A DNA stretch of 64,000 nucleotides from assembly GCF_000962805.1 (NCBI RefSeq), contig NZ_JZTW01000017.1, forward strand, positions 32,283-96,282, in the 5' to 3' direction. This DNA comes from Pseudarthrobacter chlorophenolicus (GTDB lineage Bacteria > Actinomycetota > Actinomycetes > Actinomycetales > Micrococcaceae). The translations under genes and the position numbers were made by a program. The notes under the pieces are model-generated. The model made no database searches, had not been told where the DNA came from, and was given only the letters and a program-made list of their open reading frames with translations. Below are positions 1 to 7,409 of this stretch, piece after piece (the stretch's first letter is position 1; every line of letters starts with the position of its first letter).

Positions 1-338
1 GACATGTTCCACACCTTGAAGGAAGCAACGAAGGAGTCGCAGCACGGCCGGACCAGGTCCAGCGCAGGCCAGGGCATGCCCGCGGCCTCTGATGAGTCAG
101 GGAGGCGGTACAGCTCAGCGATGGAGCAGGTGGCGGCGAGGTCGATCCCGTCGCCGGTGGCGGTAACAGGCGTCCAGCCCGCTGCGCCGAGATCAAGGAG
201 GCGCCGGATCGGCTGGGGCCCGAAGGCGTAGCTGCCGTAGGAGAACAGGACCGTGCCGCCGGCAAGCCAGGCGTCGCCGTCGCGCCACTGGGCGGGGTCC
301 GTGGTGGGAACCACGGCCTCGATGGTGTTCATGTCCAT
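1..338 (-). CDS. Xanthine dehydrogenase-type FAD-binding subunit (partial, runs off left edge)
   Basis: N-terminal part (about 112 codons) of a molybdopterin dehydrogenase FAD-binding subunit. The translation begins MDMNTIEAVVPTTDPAQW, followed by WLAGGTVLFS, which resembles the FAD pyrophosphate-binding loop of this family. Such subunits pass electrons from the molybdenum and 2Fe-2S parts of xanthine dehydrogenase to NAD. I chose the ATG at 338 because AGGAG lies about 6 bases upstream; an alternative ATG at 332 has poorer spacing. The start overlaps the xdhC stop by 10 bases, so translation is probably coupled. The C-terminal part and the other XDH subunits would lie to the left, outside the window. 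Confidence 0.8.
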   Translation of the reverse strand, partial: MDMNTIEAVVPTTDPAQWRDGDAWLAGGTVLFSYGSYAFGPQPIRRLLDLGAAGWTPVTATGDGIDLAATCSIAELYRLPDSSEAAGMPWPALDLVRPCCDSFVASFKVWNM

Positions 339-1582
339 GCGTTCTCCTGCTGGTAAAGGGTGGTGGGCGCCGGCGACGGCGCGGAGTGTTGGTGGATACT
401 GCCGGACGTCTCACGAAGCGGTGCGCAGCTGGCAGCGCGCGTCCGGTCGGCGATGAGCTCGGCCGTGATGGACACGGCCACCTCCGCCGGTGTCACGGCG
501 CCGAGGTCCAGGCCGATGGGTGAATGGAGCTGGGCAATCCGGGCGGGCGGAATGCCCGCGCTGAGCAGGCCGTCGACGCGCTGCAGGTGGCTGCGCCGCG
601 ATCCCATGGCCCCCACGTATGCGAGATCGAGGCCGAGGGCCGTTTCGAGGAGCGGAAGATCGAACTTGGGATCGTGGGTGAGGACGGCGGCAACGGTGCG
701 GCTGTCCAGCCGGCCTGCCGCGGACTCAGCAGCCAGGTAGCGGTGGGGCCAGTCCGTCACGACTTCATCGGCGGCGGCGAACCGCGGCTGGTTCGCGAAG
801 GCCGGGCGGGCGTCCACCAGGGTCACGTGGTAGCCGAGGAGCTTGGCGGCGGGGACCAGGGCGGCGCCGAAATCGTTGGCGCCAAACACCAGCATCCGTG
901 GCGGAGCCAGCCGGGATTCCACCAGCACGGCAGGGCCCATGTGGCGGTCCGTTGCCCGGTCCTGAAGGCATCCGTCCGGACCGGGCAGCGGAACCAGTCC
1001 GGCTCCGCCGGCCCTCAGCTGAGACTGTACGAGGGCGGGGATCTCCGCCGCTTCCCGCCCATGCCCCACGTCACTCAGCAGCGCCGCGAGATCCGGGGCA
1101 GCCGCGCAGGCCCTGGCCGGATCCGGTATGACGACGGCGCCACCTCCCCCGGCGGCGCCGTCCGGGGACAGGCGCCTTACCAAGGCAACGGGTTCGCCGG
1201 CGATGGCACCGGCAAGGTGGAGGAGGGCGGCACGCAGCGGGTGTGGCGTACCACCGGCCACAGCGGCCGGAACAGGTTCGATGTGGACGGTGAGCGTGCC
1301 CCCGCAGGTGAGTCCGGCGGCGAAGGCGTCAGCCGAACTGAAGCCGAATGTTTCCCGGCGGGTGCCGGCGTCGTCCATGGCGTCCTGCGCGAGCGCCACC
1401 ACGGCGCCCTCAACGCAGCCGCCGGACAGGCTGCCCAGCACCTGACCTGACGCCGTGACGATCATGGACGTGCCCACGGGCCGGGGCACGGAACCGGCGG
1501 CGGCCACAATGGTGGCGACGGCGAACGGCCGCCCGGAGAGCGCAGGCAACCAGGCGCCCAGCGAAGGGATCAAATCAAGCAT
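329..1582 (-). CDS. xdhC: XdhC/CoxI family xanthine dehydrogenase accessory protein
   Basis: 417 aa. In characterised relatives XdhC binds molybdenum cofactor, helps its sulfuration and inserts it into xanthine dehydrogenase. The N-terminal XdhC/CoxI domain shows AAAGSVPRPVGTSMIV and GSLSGGCVEG (residues about 28-60). The C-terminal XdhC_C Rossmann domain shows MLVFGANDFGAAL and, later, YVGAMGSRR. The ATG at 1582 has a strong AGGAGGA 8 bases upstream. It is followed with overlap by the FAD subunit gene, as expected for an xdh operon. A perfect hairpin separates it from the permease gene upstream, so it may have its own promoter in the 132-base gap. Confidence 0.93.
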   Translation of the reverse strand: MLDLIPSLGAWLPALSGRPFAVATIVAAAGSVPRPVGTSMIVTASGQVLGSLSGGCVEGAVVALAQDAMDDAGTRRETFGFSSADAFAAGLTCGGTLTVHIEPVPAAVAGGTPHPLRAALLHLAGAIAGEPVALVRRLSPDGAAGGGGAVVIPDPARACAAAPDLAALLSDVGHGREAAEIPALVQSQLRAGGAGLVPLPGPDGCLQDRATDRHMGPAVLVESRLAPPRMLVFGANDFGAALVPAAKLLGYHVTLVDARPAFANQPRFAAADEVVTDWPHRYLAAESAAGRLDSRTVAAVLTHDPKFDLPLLETALGLDLAYVGAMGSRRSHLQRVDGLLSAGIPPARIAQLHSPIGLDLGAVTPAEVAVSITAELIADRTRAASCAPLRETSGSIHQHSAPSPAPTTLYQQENAWT

Positions 1583-1654
1583 TGCGGTGTTCCTCCTGCC
1601 GCGCGGTGGTGTCCATTGTCGTTCCTATCCGGTGGTTGGGAAAGCATTCCGGCC

Positions 1655-1692
1655 GGGACATCCGCATCTTCAGTGCGGGATGCGGATGTCCC
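1655..1692 (-). terminator. Perfect 14-bp hairpin between permease and xdhC
   Basis: Arms 1655-1668 and 1679-1692 are perfect reverse complements (GGGACATCCGCATC and its partner) around a 10-base loop. It lies 23 bases past the permease stop, where a terminator or RNA-processing stem for the guaD-permease transcript is expected. No long T-tract follows, so termination efficiency is uncertain. Confidence 0.65.
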
Positions 1693-1714
1693 GCCGGACC
1701 CGGGGCTGCTGGTG

Positions 1715-3289
1715 TCAGCCGCCCAGCAGGGCGTTGATGGGCCCGCGGGCGAAGTACACCAGGAACCCGGCGCTGACCACCCACATGAGCGGATGGATCT
1801 TCTTCGCTTTTCCGGACGCGGCGCCAATGATGGCCCAGCTGACGAAGCCCACGCCGATGCCGTTGGCGATCGAGTAGCTCAGCGGCATGGTCACGATGGT
1901 GAGGAACGCCGGCAGGGCCACGGTGAACTTGGTGAACTTGATCTCGCGGATCTGCGCCATCATCATTGCGCCCACTACCACCAGGGCGGCGGCGGCCACT
2001 TCGAGCGGCACCACGCTGGTGAGCGGAGTGAGGAACATCGAGCCCAGGAACAAGACGCCGGTGACTACGGAGGCCAGCCCGGTGCGGGCCCCTTCGCCGA
2101 TGCCGGCCGCGGAGTCGATGTAGACGGTGTTGGACGAGCCGGACGTGGCACCGCCGGCAACAGCGCCGAAGCCTTCCACGATGAAGGCCGACTTGAGCCG
2201 CGGGAACGTGCCGTCCTTGTGCGCGACGCCGGCGCTCTTGGCCAGGCCCGTCATGGTGCCCATGGCGTCGAAGAAGTTGGTGAACACGAGGGTGAAGACC
2301 AGCATGGTGGCTGCGAGTCCGCCGATCCTGGCGAACGAGCCGAAAAGATCGAACTGGCCCACCAGGCCCAGGTCCGGCGCGGATACCAGTTGTCCGGAGA
2401 GGACGGGAGTGTTCAGGTGCCAGCCGCCGGGGTTGGTGGCGCTGGCGGGGCCGATCTTCATGAAGGCTTCGACGACGGCGGCCAGCACGGTGGTGCCGAC
2501 GATACCGATGAGCAGGCCACCCTGGACCTTGCGGGCCACCAGGATGCCCATGGCCAGGAGGCCAACGACGAACACGAGCGTGGGCACGGAGGTGATGGAG
2601 CCGCCGTCGCCCAACTGTACGGGCGGGCCGCCCGCGGTGGGCCGGACGAAGCCGGAGTCCACGAAGCCGATGAAGGCGATGAACAGGCCGATGCCCACGG
2701 TGATGGCGGCCTTAAGTTCCTTGGGGACGGCCCGGAAGATGGCGGTCCGGGCGCCGGTGACGCCGAACAGCACAATCAGGATGCCGTTGATCACCACCAG
2801 GCCCATGGCTTCGGCCCACGTGACCTCCTGGATCACGGAGACGGCCAGGAAGGAGTTGATGCCCAGGCCCGCTGCGAGGCCGAACGGCAGGTTGGCGATG
2901 AGGCCGAAGAGGATGGTCATGACGCCGGCGGTGAGGCCTGTGACGGCCCCCACCTGCGCGGCGGAGAGCCAGCCGCCCGCCACGTCCGTGGGGGCGTTGT
3001 CCGCGCTGAAGCCGCCCAGGATCAGCGGGTTCAGGATGACGATGTACGCCATGGTGAAGAAGGTGACCAGTCCGCCGCGGAACTCGCGGGCCACGGTGGA
3101 GCCGCGCTTGGTGATCTGGAAGAACCGGTCAAGGATGTTGTTCGGCGCCGGCGGGGTGCTTCCTTGCCGTCCCCGCCCGCTTGCCGTTTGCGTGTCGCGT
3201 GCCCCTGCGGGCTCTGCACTGTTGTCTCCATTCGGGAACAGTGCAGCCTGCTTTTCAGAGGAGTTGTCCAGGATTGTCATGTCAGCCAC
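1715..3289 (-). CDS. NCS2-family guanine/hypoxanthine permease (AzgA/PbuG-like)
   Basis: 524 aa polytopic membrane protein that most resembles the AzgA/GhxP/PbuG branch of nucleobase:cation symporters, which import hypoxanthine and guanine with protons. The core begins FRGGLVTFFTMAYIVILNP, typical of the first helices, and MGTMTGLAKSAG and SSNTVYIDSAAGIGEGART are family signatures in the middle. It lies 6 bases after the guaD stop, so uptake and deamination of guanine are probably co-expressed. The start is ambiguous: GTG at 3289 or ATG at 3280; neither has a strong ribosome site. An N-terminal extension of about 50 residues precedes the conserved core. Confidence 0.9.
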   Translation of the reverse strand: MADMTILDNSSEKQAALFPNGDNSAEPAGARDTQTASGRGRQGSTPPAPNNILDRFFQITKRGSTVAREFRGGLVTFFTMAYIVILNPLILGGFSADNAPTDVAGGWLSAAQVGAVTGLTAGVMTILFGLIANLPFGLAAGLGINSFLAVSVIQEVTWAEAMGLVVINGILIVLFGVTGARTAIFRAVPKELKAAITVGIGLFIAFIGFVDSGFVRPTAGGPPVQLGDGGSITSVPTLVFVVGLLAMGILVARKVQGGLLIGIVGTTVLAAVVEAFMKIGPASATNPGGWHLNTPVLSGQLVSAPDLGLVGQFDLFGSFARIGGLAATMLVFTLVFTNFFDAMGTMTGLAKSAGVAHKDGTFPRLKSAFIVEGFGAVAGGATSGSSNTVYIDSAAGIGEGARTGLASVVTGVLFLGSMFLTPLTSVVPLEVAAAALVVVGAMMMAQIREIKFTKFTVALPAFLTIVTMPLSYSIANGIGVGFVSWAIIGAASGKAKKIHPLMWVVSAGFLVYFARGPINALLGG

Positions 3290-3295
3290 CGGGCC

Positions 3296-3790
3296 CTAGT
3301 AGTCAATCCTGGATTCGAGCGTGTTCCAGGTGTTGAACGGCTCCAGCGGGGCCGGCGCCTGGGGATCGGCCAGTTCCAGTTTGGAGACCGGCATCAGGGA
3401 ATCCCTGTCTTGGTTGTCGAAATACTCGTAGAAGACGGCGTCGTCGAAGCCCACCGAGGCGGCGTCGTGGCGGTCCGCGGCGAAGACCACTCGCTCCACG
3501 CGGGCCCAGAGTGCCGAGGCCAGGCACATGGGGCATGGCTCGCAGCTGGTGTAAAGGACGGCGCCGCTGAGGTCGAAGGTGCCGAGCTCGCGGCAGGCGG
3601 TGCGGATGGCCGTGACTTCGGCGTGGGCGGTGGGATCGTTGTCAGCGGTGACGCGGTTGACGCCGTCGAACGTCTTGCCGTCCGCGGTGACGATCATGGC
3701 GCCGAAGGGCCCGCCGCTGTTGAGGACGTTGGCTGTTGCCAGCCGGATGGATCGGGCCAGGAACTGCTCGGCCGTGACGGTGGTACTCAT
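3296..3790 (-). CDS. guaD: Guanine deaminase (nucleoside/CMP deaminase fold)
   Basis: 164 aa, the usual size for bacterial cytidine-deaminase-fold guanine deaminases. It hydrolyses guanine to xanthine and ammonia in the cytosol. The zinc site is complete: HAE (in TAHAEVTAIRTAC) and PCPMC (in YTSCEPCPMCLAS). Residues following the zinc motif (HDAASVGFDD) fit GuaD rather than tRNA adenosine deaminase. The ATG at 3790 has AAGGA about 9 bases upstream. It heads a transcript with the NCS2 permease and is preceded by a leader with nested inverted repeats. Confidence 0.9.
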   Translation of the reverse strand: MSTTVTAEQFLARSIRLATANVLNSGGPFGAMIVTADGKTFDGVNRVTADNDPTAHAEVTAIRTACRELGTFDLSGAVLYTSCEPCPMCLASALWARVERVVFAADRHDAASVGFDDAVFYEYFDNQDRDSLMPVSKLELADPQAPAPLEPFNTWNTLESRIDY

Positions 3791-3818
3791 GATGCGACTT
3801 CCTTAGTGCCGGGAAGCC

Positions 3819-3917
3819 TGAAGCCGCGCAAAGGACCAAAGGAACCAGGTGCGAACGGTTACCAGGCTTCAGCATGTGCTGTGAAGGTTTAGTTGCGCCT
3901 GGTAGATAGCTTCCCGG
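3819..3917 (-). promoter_or_regulatory. Candidate structured 5' leader of guaD
   Basis: Two nested inverted repeats lie just upstream of guaD. The outer stem pairs 3819-3827 (CCGGGAAGC) with 3909-3917, 9 bp perfect. The inner stem pairs 3828-3835 (CTGAAGCC) with 3865-3872, 8 bp perfect. The two 3' strands of the minus-strand RNA are adjacent and end about 28 bases before the guaD start, close to its ribosome site. This could be a riboswitch-like or protein-bound leader. I do not recognise a known class. Confidence 0.4.
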
Positions 3918-3993
3918 GTTCGGGTGCCCGCCTTTGGCAGAATCGAGATTAGCACCGCTTTGTGGTCCACGCCATAGGTTTCTGGAAATTTAA

Positions 3994-4008
3994 TTTCGCA
4001 ATGTGAAA
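3994..4008. promoter_or_regulatory. Candidate IclR-family operator
   Basis: TTTCGCAATGTGAAA is a near-perfect odd palindrome with one mismatched pair. It shares the TTTCGCA half-site with 7077-7092 and resembles 11054-11067, all within the purine locus that encodes one IclR regulator. Assignment to that regulator is inference. Confidence 0.4.
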
Positions 4009-4211
4009 TCCACGTTACGTCGCGCTCACGTCCACCGGGAGGCTGCCGGTCACATTCCGCGGCCATTGACTCAGGTCACCGGCATTCCCTACGCTGGTGC
4101 GAAAGCCGGACCGCCCGCTGCATCGCAGCTGGCAGCCGGCCACCTGGATCAGCAGACAGGGCCTCACTGAGCTGGAACGTGCAGAACTCCGCTCAGACAA
4201 GGATGCCTTCC

Positions 4212-5597
4212 ATGACTCTTCCCACCCCCGCTTCCGCAACTTCCGACGCCGCTGCCCGGCTCTGGATCCGGAATCCGCTGGCCGCCTTCACCGCCAATTC
4301 CCTGGACGCCTCAGGCGGGCTGGTCATCAGCAACGGCGTGATCACGGAGGTCCTCGCCGCGGGCCAGCAGCCGTCCGCGCCCTGCTCCCAGACCTTTGAT
4401 GCGGGCAGCCACGTCCTGCTCCCCGGACTGATCAACACGCACCACCACTTCTACCAAACCCTGACGCGCGCCTGGGGTCCGGTGGCCAACGCCCCGCTGT
4501 TCCCCTGGCTGCAGAACCTGTATCCGGTGTGGGCGCGGCTCACGCCGAAGGACCTCGAACTGGCCGCCACGGTTGCCCTGGCAGAGCTGCTGCTGTCCGG
4601 CTGCACCACCGCGGCAGACCACCACTACCTGTTTCCGGCCGGCCTCGAAGACGCCATCGACATCGAAGTCTCCGCGGTGCGCCGCCTCGGCATGCGCGCA
4701 ACACTCACCCGCGGCTCCATGACGCTGGGCACGGACGACGGCGGCCTGCCGCCACAGTCCACGGTGCAGGATCCGGAGGTGGTGCTGGCGGACAGCGAGC
4801 GCCTGGTCTCGGAGTATCACGAACGCGGCGACGACGCAGTAATACAGATAGCCCTGGCCCCCTGCTCGCCATTCTCGGTGACAAAAGAAATCATGGCCGA
4901 AAGCTCGGCACTGGCCGAAAGGCTGGACGTCCGGCTGCATACGCACTTGGCCGAAACGTTGGACGAGGAGGACTTCTGCCGGGAACGGTTCGGGCTGCGG
5001 ACCGTGGACTACCTGGACAGCGTGGGCTGGCTGACGGACCGCACCTGGCTGGGGCACGGCATCCATTTCAGCGACGCGGAGATCACCCGCCTCGGTTCGG
5101 CGGGGACCGCCGTCGCGCACTGCCCCACGTCCAACATGCGCCTCGCCTCGGGAACGGCGCGGGTCCTGGAACTGGAGGACGCGGGAGTTCCCGTGGGGCT
5201 GGGAGTGGACGGCTCGGCGTCGAACGATGCCTCCAACATGATCCTCGAGGCCCGGCAGGCCCTGTACCTGCAGCGCCTCCGTTATGGTGCGGACGTGCCG
5301 GTGGAGCGGGCGCTCGGCTGGGCAACGCGGGGCTCAGCGGCGGCGCTGGGACGGAAGGGGCTGGGCCAGCTGGCACCCGGGATGCAGGCAGACCTCGCCC
5401 TGTTCAAACTGGACGACCTGCGCTTCTCCGGCAGCCACGACCCCATTGCGGCGCTCCTGCTGTGCGCGGCCGACAGGGCCGACCGGGTCATGGTGGGCGG
5501 CCAGTGGCGCGTGGTGGACGGCCGGATCCCCGGGCTGGACATCCCCGCGCTGGTTGCGGAGCACTCCACGGCCGCGCGCAGGCTGGTCAACGGCTGA
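4212..5597 (+). CDS. 8-oxoguanine deaminase (amidohydrolase superfamily)
   Basis: 461 aa from the chosen start. Zinc amidohydrolase of the AtzB/TrzN/8-oxoguanine deaminase group, converting 8-oxoguanine to urate and ammonia. Visible metal-site motifs are LINTHHHFYQTLTRA, HTHLAET, LGHGIHF and the Asp in GLGVDGSASNDASNM. CTTAADHHYLFP and the overall pattern fit 8-oxoguanine deaminase, and a neighbouring uricase would consume the product. The ATG at 4212 has AAGGA with 8-base spacing; ATG 4203 is too close to it and GTG 4179 lacks a site. Other hydroxypurine or triazine hydrolases of the family cannot be excluded. Confidence 0.85.
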   Translation: MTLPTPASATSDAAARLWIRNPLAAFTANSLDASGGLVISNGVITEVLAAGQQPSAPCSQTFDAGSHVLLPGLINTHHHFYQTLTRAWGPVANAPLFPWLQNLYPVWARLTPKDLELAATVALAELLLSGCTTAADHHYLFPAGLEDAIDIEVSAVRRLGMRATLTRGSMTLGTDDGGLPPQSTVQDPEVVLADSERLVSEYHERGDDAVIQIALAPCSPFSVTKEIMAESSALAERLDVRLHTHLAETLDEEDFCRERFGLRTVDYLDSVGWLTDRTWLGHGIHFSDAEITRLGSAGTAVAHCPTSNMRLASGTARVLELEDAGVPVGLGVDGSASNDASNMILEARQALYLQRLRYGADVPVERALGWATRGSAAALGRKGLGQLAPGMQADLALFKLDDLRFSGSHDPIAALLLCAADRADRVMVGGQWRVVDGRIPGLDIPALVAEHSTAARRLVNG

Positions 5598-5628
5598 CAG
5601 GCATCAACGCCGCTGCTAGCGTGGCGCC

Positions 5629-6873
5629 ATGACTCCGTCAAAGACGCCGGCCGAGATCCTGGACATCGAAGGTGTTGAAGTCCGGATCTCGAGCCCGGAC
5701 AAAATGGTGTTCCCCGAACCGGGGCTGACCAAGCTGGACCTGGTGCGTTACTACCTTGCCGTCGCGGACGGCGCACTGCGGGGTGCCGGCGGCAGGCCCA
5801 TGGTGCTGAAGCGGTTCCCTAAAGGCATCGATGCCGAACCGTTCTTCCAGAAACGCGTCCCGGAAAACCACCCGCCGTTCATCGACACCACCACGCTGCA
5901 CTACGCCTCCGGGACGTCGGCGGAAGAAGCTGTCATCCGGGACGCAGCCGGCCTCGCATGGGTGGTGAACCTCGGCTGTCTGGACCTGAACCCGCACCCG
6001 GTCCGCGCCGAGGACCTGGAGCATCCGGACGAGTTGCGGGTGGATCTGGATCCCATGCCCGGCGTGGACTGGTCGCAGATCGTGGATGTGGCCTATGTGG
6101 CGCAGGAAGTGCTCCACGACGCGGGGCTGGTTGGGTGGCCGAAGACCAGTGGATCCCGGGGGCTGCACATATTGGTGCGCATCGCGCCCGAGTGGTCCTA
6201 TAAAGACGTCCGCCTTGCGGCCGAGACGCTGGCGCGCGAGGTGGAGAACCGGGCCCCGGGCCTGGCCACAGCCCGATGGTGGAAGGAGGAACGCGGCGAG
6301 AGCGTGTTCGTTGACTTCAACCAGAACGCCAAGGACCGCACCGTGGCATCGGCCTACTCGGTGCGCGCCCTGCCCGACGCGCGCGTGTCCACGCCGCTCA
6401 CCTGGGACGAGGTCCGCACCGTCCGGCCGGAACGCTTCACAGTCCCCACGGTGCTGGAGCGGTTCGCGGACATCGGCGATCCGCACGCGGGCATTGACGG
6501 CGCCGCCGGCTCGCTGGACGGGCTGCTGGCCCTGGCGAAGGAGCTGGGTCCGGCCGAGAAGGCGCCGCGGGCGGGAAACGGATCCGGCCGGCGGCAGTCC
6601 GCCATGCCGCTGATTGAGGTGGCCCGCACCAAAACCAAGCCGGAGGCACTCAAGGCGCTGGAGGAATGGAAGTCCGGGCACGCCGTCGTGGTCAAATCCC
6701 TGCAGCCCGCGGACATCCTCATGGATGGCATGCGGGGCTCAAGCTCGCTCTGGTACCGGGTGCGGGTCAACCTGCAGCACGTCCCTGAGGCGGACCGGCC
6801 GGGCCAGGAAGAACTCATTGCGGACTACGATCCGTGGGCCGGCAAGGAATGGCCCGGCCGGAACGGGGCTTAG
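5629..6873 (+). CDS. LigD-type NHEJ polymerase/primase domain protein
   Basis: 414 aa with a single LigD polymerase (archaeo-eukaryotic primase) domain, which fills and extends ends during non-homologous end joining with Ku and a ligase. Diagnostic stretches are SSPDKMVFPEPGLTK near residue 20, LKRFPKGIDAEPFFQKR, the catalytic RVDLDPMPG, KTSGSRGLHILV, and FVDFNQNAKDRTVASAYSVR. There is no ligase or phosphoesterase domain, so this is a stand-alone polymerase like those in many actinobacteria. It begins 31 bases after the 8-oxoguanine deaminase stop and may be cotranscribed. The stop overlaps the convergent small gene by 4 bases. Confidence 0.93.
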   Translation: MTPSKTPAEILDIEGVEVRISSPDKMVFPEPGLTKLDLVRYYLAVADGALRGAGGRPMVLKRFPKGIDAEPFFQKRVPENHPPFIDTTTLHYASGTSAEEAVIRDAAGLAWVVNLGCLDLNPHPVRAEDLEHPDELRVDLDPMPGVDWSQIVDVAYVAQEVLHDAGLVGWPKTSGSRGLHILVRIAPEWSYKDVRLAAETLAREVENRAPGLATARWWKEERGESVFVDFNQNAKDRTVASAYSVRALPDARVSTPLTWDEVRTVRPERFTVPTVLERFADIGDPHAGIDGAAGSLDGLLALAKELGPAEKAPRAGNGSGRRQSAMPLIEVARTKTKPEALKALEEWKSGHAVVVKSLQPADILMDGMRGSSSLWYRVRVNLQHVPEADRPGQEELIADYDPWAGKEWPGRNGA

Positions 6874-7055
6874 CGCTGCCGGCCGAAGCCCGGAAGGGCG
6901 GAGATCCAGCGCGAGAAGCGGCTGGGTTCGTGAATGCGGTCCTCCGGAACATAGAAGTCCGGATCGGTGCCGCCGCCGAGGGGGAGGTAGAACTCCTGGA
7001 CGGCACTGCCCGCCGTGTTCGCCGGTGCAACTGCCTGCGACTCCTGCTGGTACAT
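6870..7055 (-). CDS. Small hypothetical protein, 61 aa
   Basis: MYQQESQAVAPANTAG at the start and FSRWISALPGFGRQR at the end; no membrane segment and no domain I recognise. It is supported as a real gene by an excellent GAGGAGGA ribosome site 6 bases before the ATG and an AT-rich upstream region. It converges on the LigD-type gene with a 4-base overlap. A candidate operator lies 22 bases upstream of its start, so it may belong to the purine regulon. Function unknown. Confidence 0.7.
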   Translation of the reverse strand: MYQQESQAVAPANTAGSAVQEFYLPLGGGTDPDFYVPEDRIHEPSRFSRWISALPGFGRQR

Positions 7056-7076
7056 CTGATCCTCCTCGTTTTATTA

Positions 7077-7092
7077 TTTCGCATTATGGAAA
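7077..7092. promoter_or_regulatory. Candidate IclR-family operator
   Basis: TTTCGCATTATGGAAA. Its first 14 bases match the reverse complement of 11054-11067 at 13 of 14 positions, and it shares TTTCGCA with 3994-4008. It lies 22 bases before the 61-aa gene and about 320 bases before uricase. Confidence 0.45.
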
Positions 7093-7222
7093 GTAATTTT
7101 TGCTATATGAAAAGCGTAAAGGGGCCTGCGCCGTCGCGTCAATGGTTCCGCGAGGCAGCTGCTGGCCCGCCGGTCACAATCGGTTTTTTGAACTTGTGAT
7201 GTACACCACCGGCTTGCGGGGG

Positions 7223-7283
7223 TACGCTGTTAGGCAACTCGTGGCGCAGGTCACGTAACCTGGGAGCAGCAGGCAGGGTCGTA
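7223..7283 (+). ncRNA. Candidate structured leader RNA upstream of uricase
   Basis: A run of nested complementary segments: TACG (7223-7226) with CGTA (7280-7283), GCTG (7226-7229) with CAGC (7267-7270), CTC (7238-7240) with GAG (7264-7266), and an apical CAGGT (7247-7251) / ACCTG (7258-7262) closing a 6-base loop. An intrinsic terminator follows 3 bases later. It may be a regulatory leader or a short independent RNA. I compared it with SRP RNA and rejected that. Confidence 0.4.
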
Positions 7284-7285
7284 AT

Positions 7286-7317
7286 GAGCTGGCATCAATG
7301 GATGCCGGCTCTTTTTT
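7286..7317 (+). terminator. Intrinsic terminator in the uricase leader
   Basis: An 11-bp stem (7286-7296 with 7301-7311, one T-G pair) with loop AATG is followed directly by TTTTTT (7312-7317), a textbook rho-independent terminator on the plus strand. The nearest plus-strand gene upstream ends more than 400 bases away, and uricase starts 93 bases downstream. This position suggests attenuation or the end of a small RNA. Confidence 0.75.
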
Positions 7318-7409
7318 GTTGGGTCGGCTCCACCGGAAACGCGCTTGAAATGCGCGCTTAATTTCAGTGATGGAACCTTGTTCCACTTACCGGAGATTGG
7401 GAAAAGACC

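Larger units (their letters stand above)
3791..4211. other. Divergent intergenic region guaD / 8-oxoguanine deaminase
   Basis: A 421-base gap with no convincing gene. On the guaD side it holds nested inverted repeats in the presumed leader. In the middle are two AT-rich palindromes: GAAATTTAATTTC (3985-3997) and TTTCGCAATGTGAAA (3994-4008). Reading frames through it are short and lack ribosome sites. Confidence 0.7.
7056..7409. other. Divergent intergenic region small gene / uricase
   Basis: A 354-base gap without a supported gene. It holds the AT-rich promoter side of the 61-aa gene, a candidate operator at 7077-7092, a structured leader with an intrinsic terminator (7223-7317), and near uricase the palindrome GGAACCTTGTTCC (7372-7384) and the inverted pair GAAAT (7347-7351) / ATTTC (7361-7365). 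Confidence 0.7.

Noticed and set aside
1616..3892. 758-residue plus-strand reading frame
   Set aside because: It is antisense to the NCS2 permease and guaD genes, whose products are clearly recognisable; composition is typical of GC-rich shadow frames.
7205..7317. Signal recognition particle RNA
   Set aside because: GGAGCAGC looked like the SRP core, but the GGAA tetraloop helix and symmetric loop are absent and the apical loop is CACGTA.
7372..7384. GGAACCTTGTTCC as an IclR operator
   Set aside because: It is a palindrome but does not share the TTTCGCA half-site of the other three sites, so I left it unassigned.
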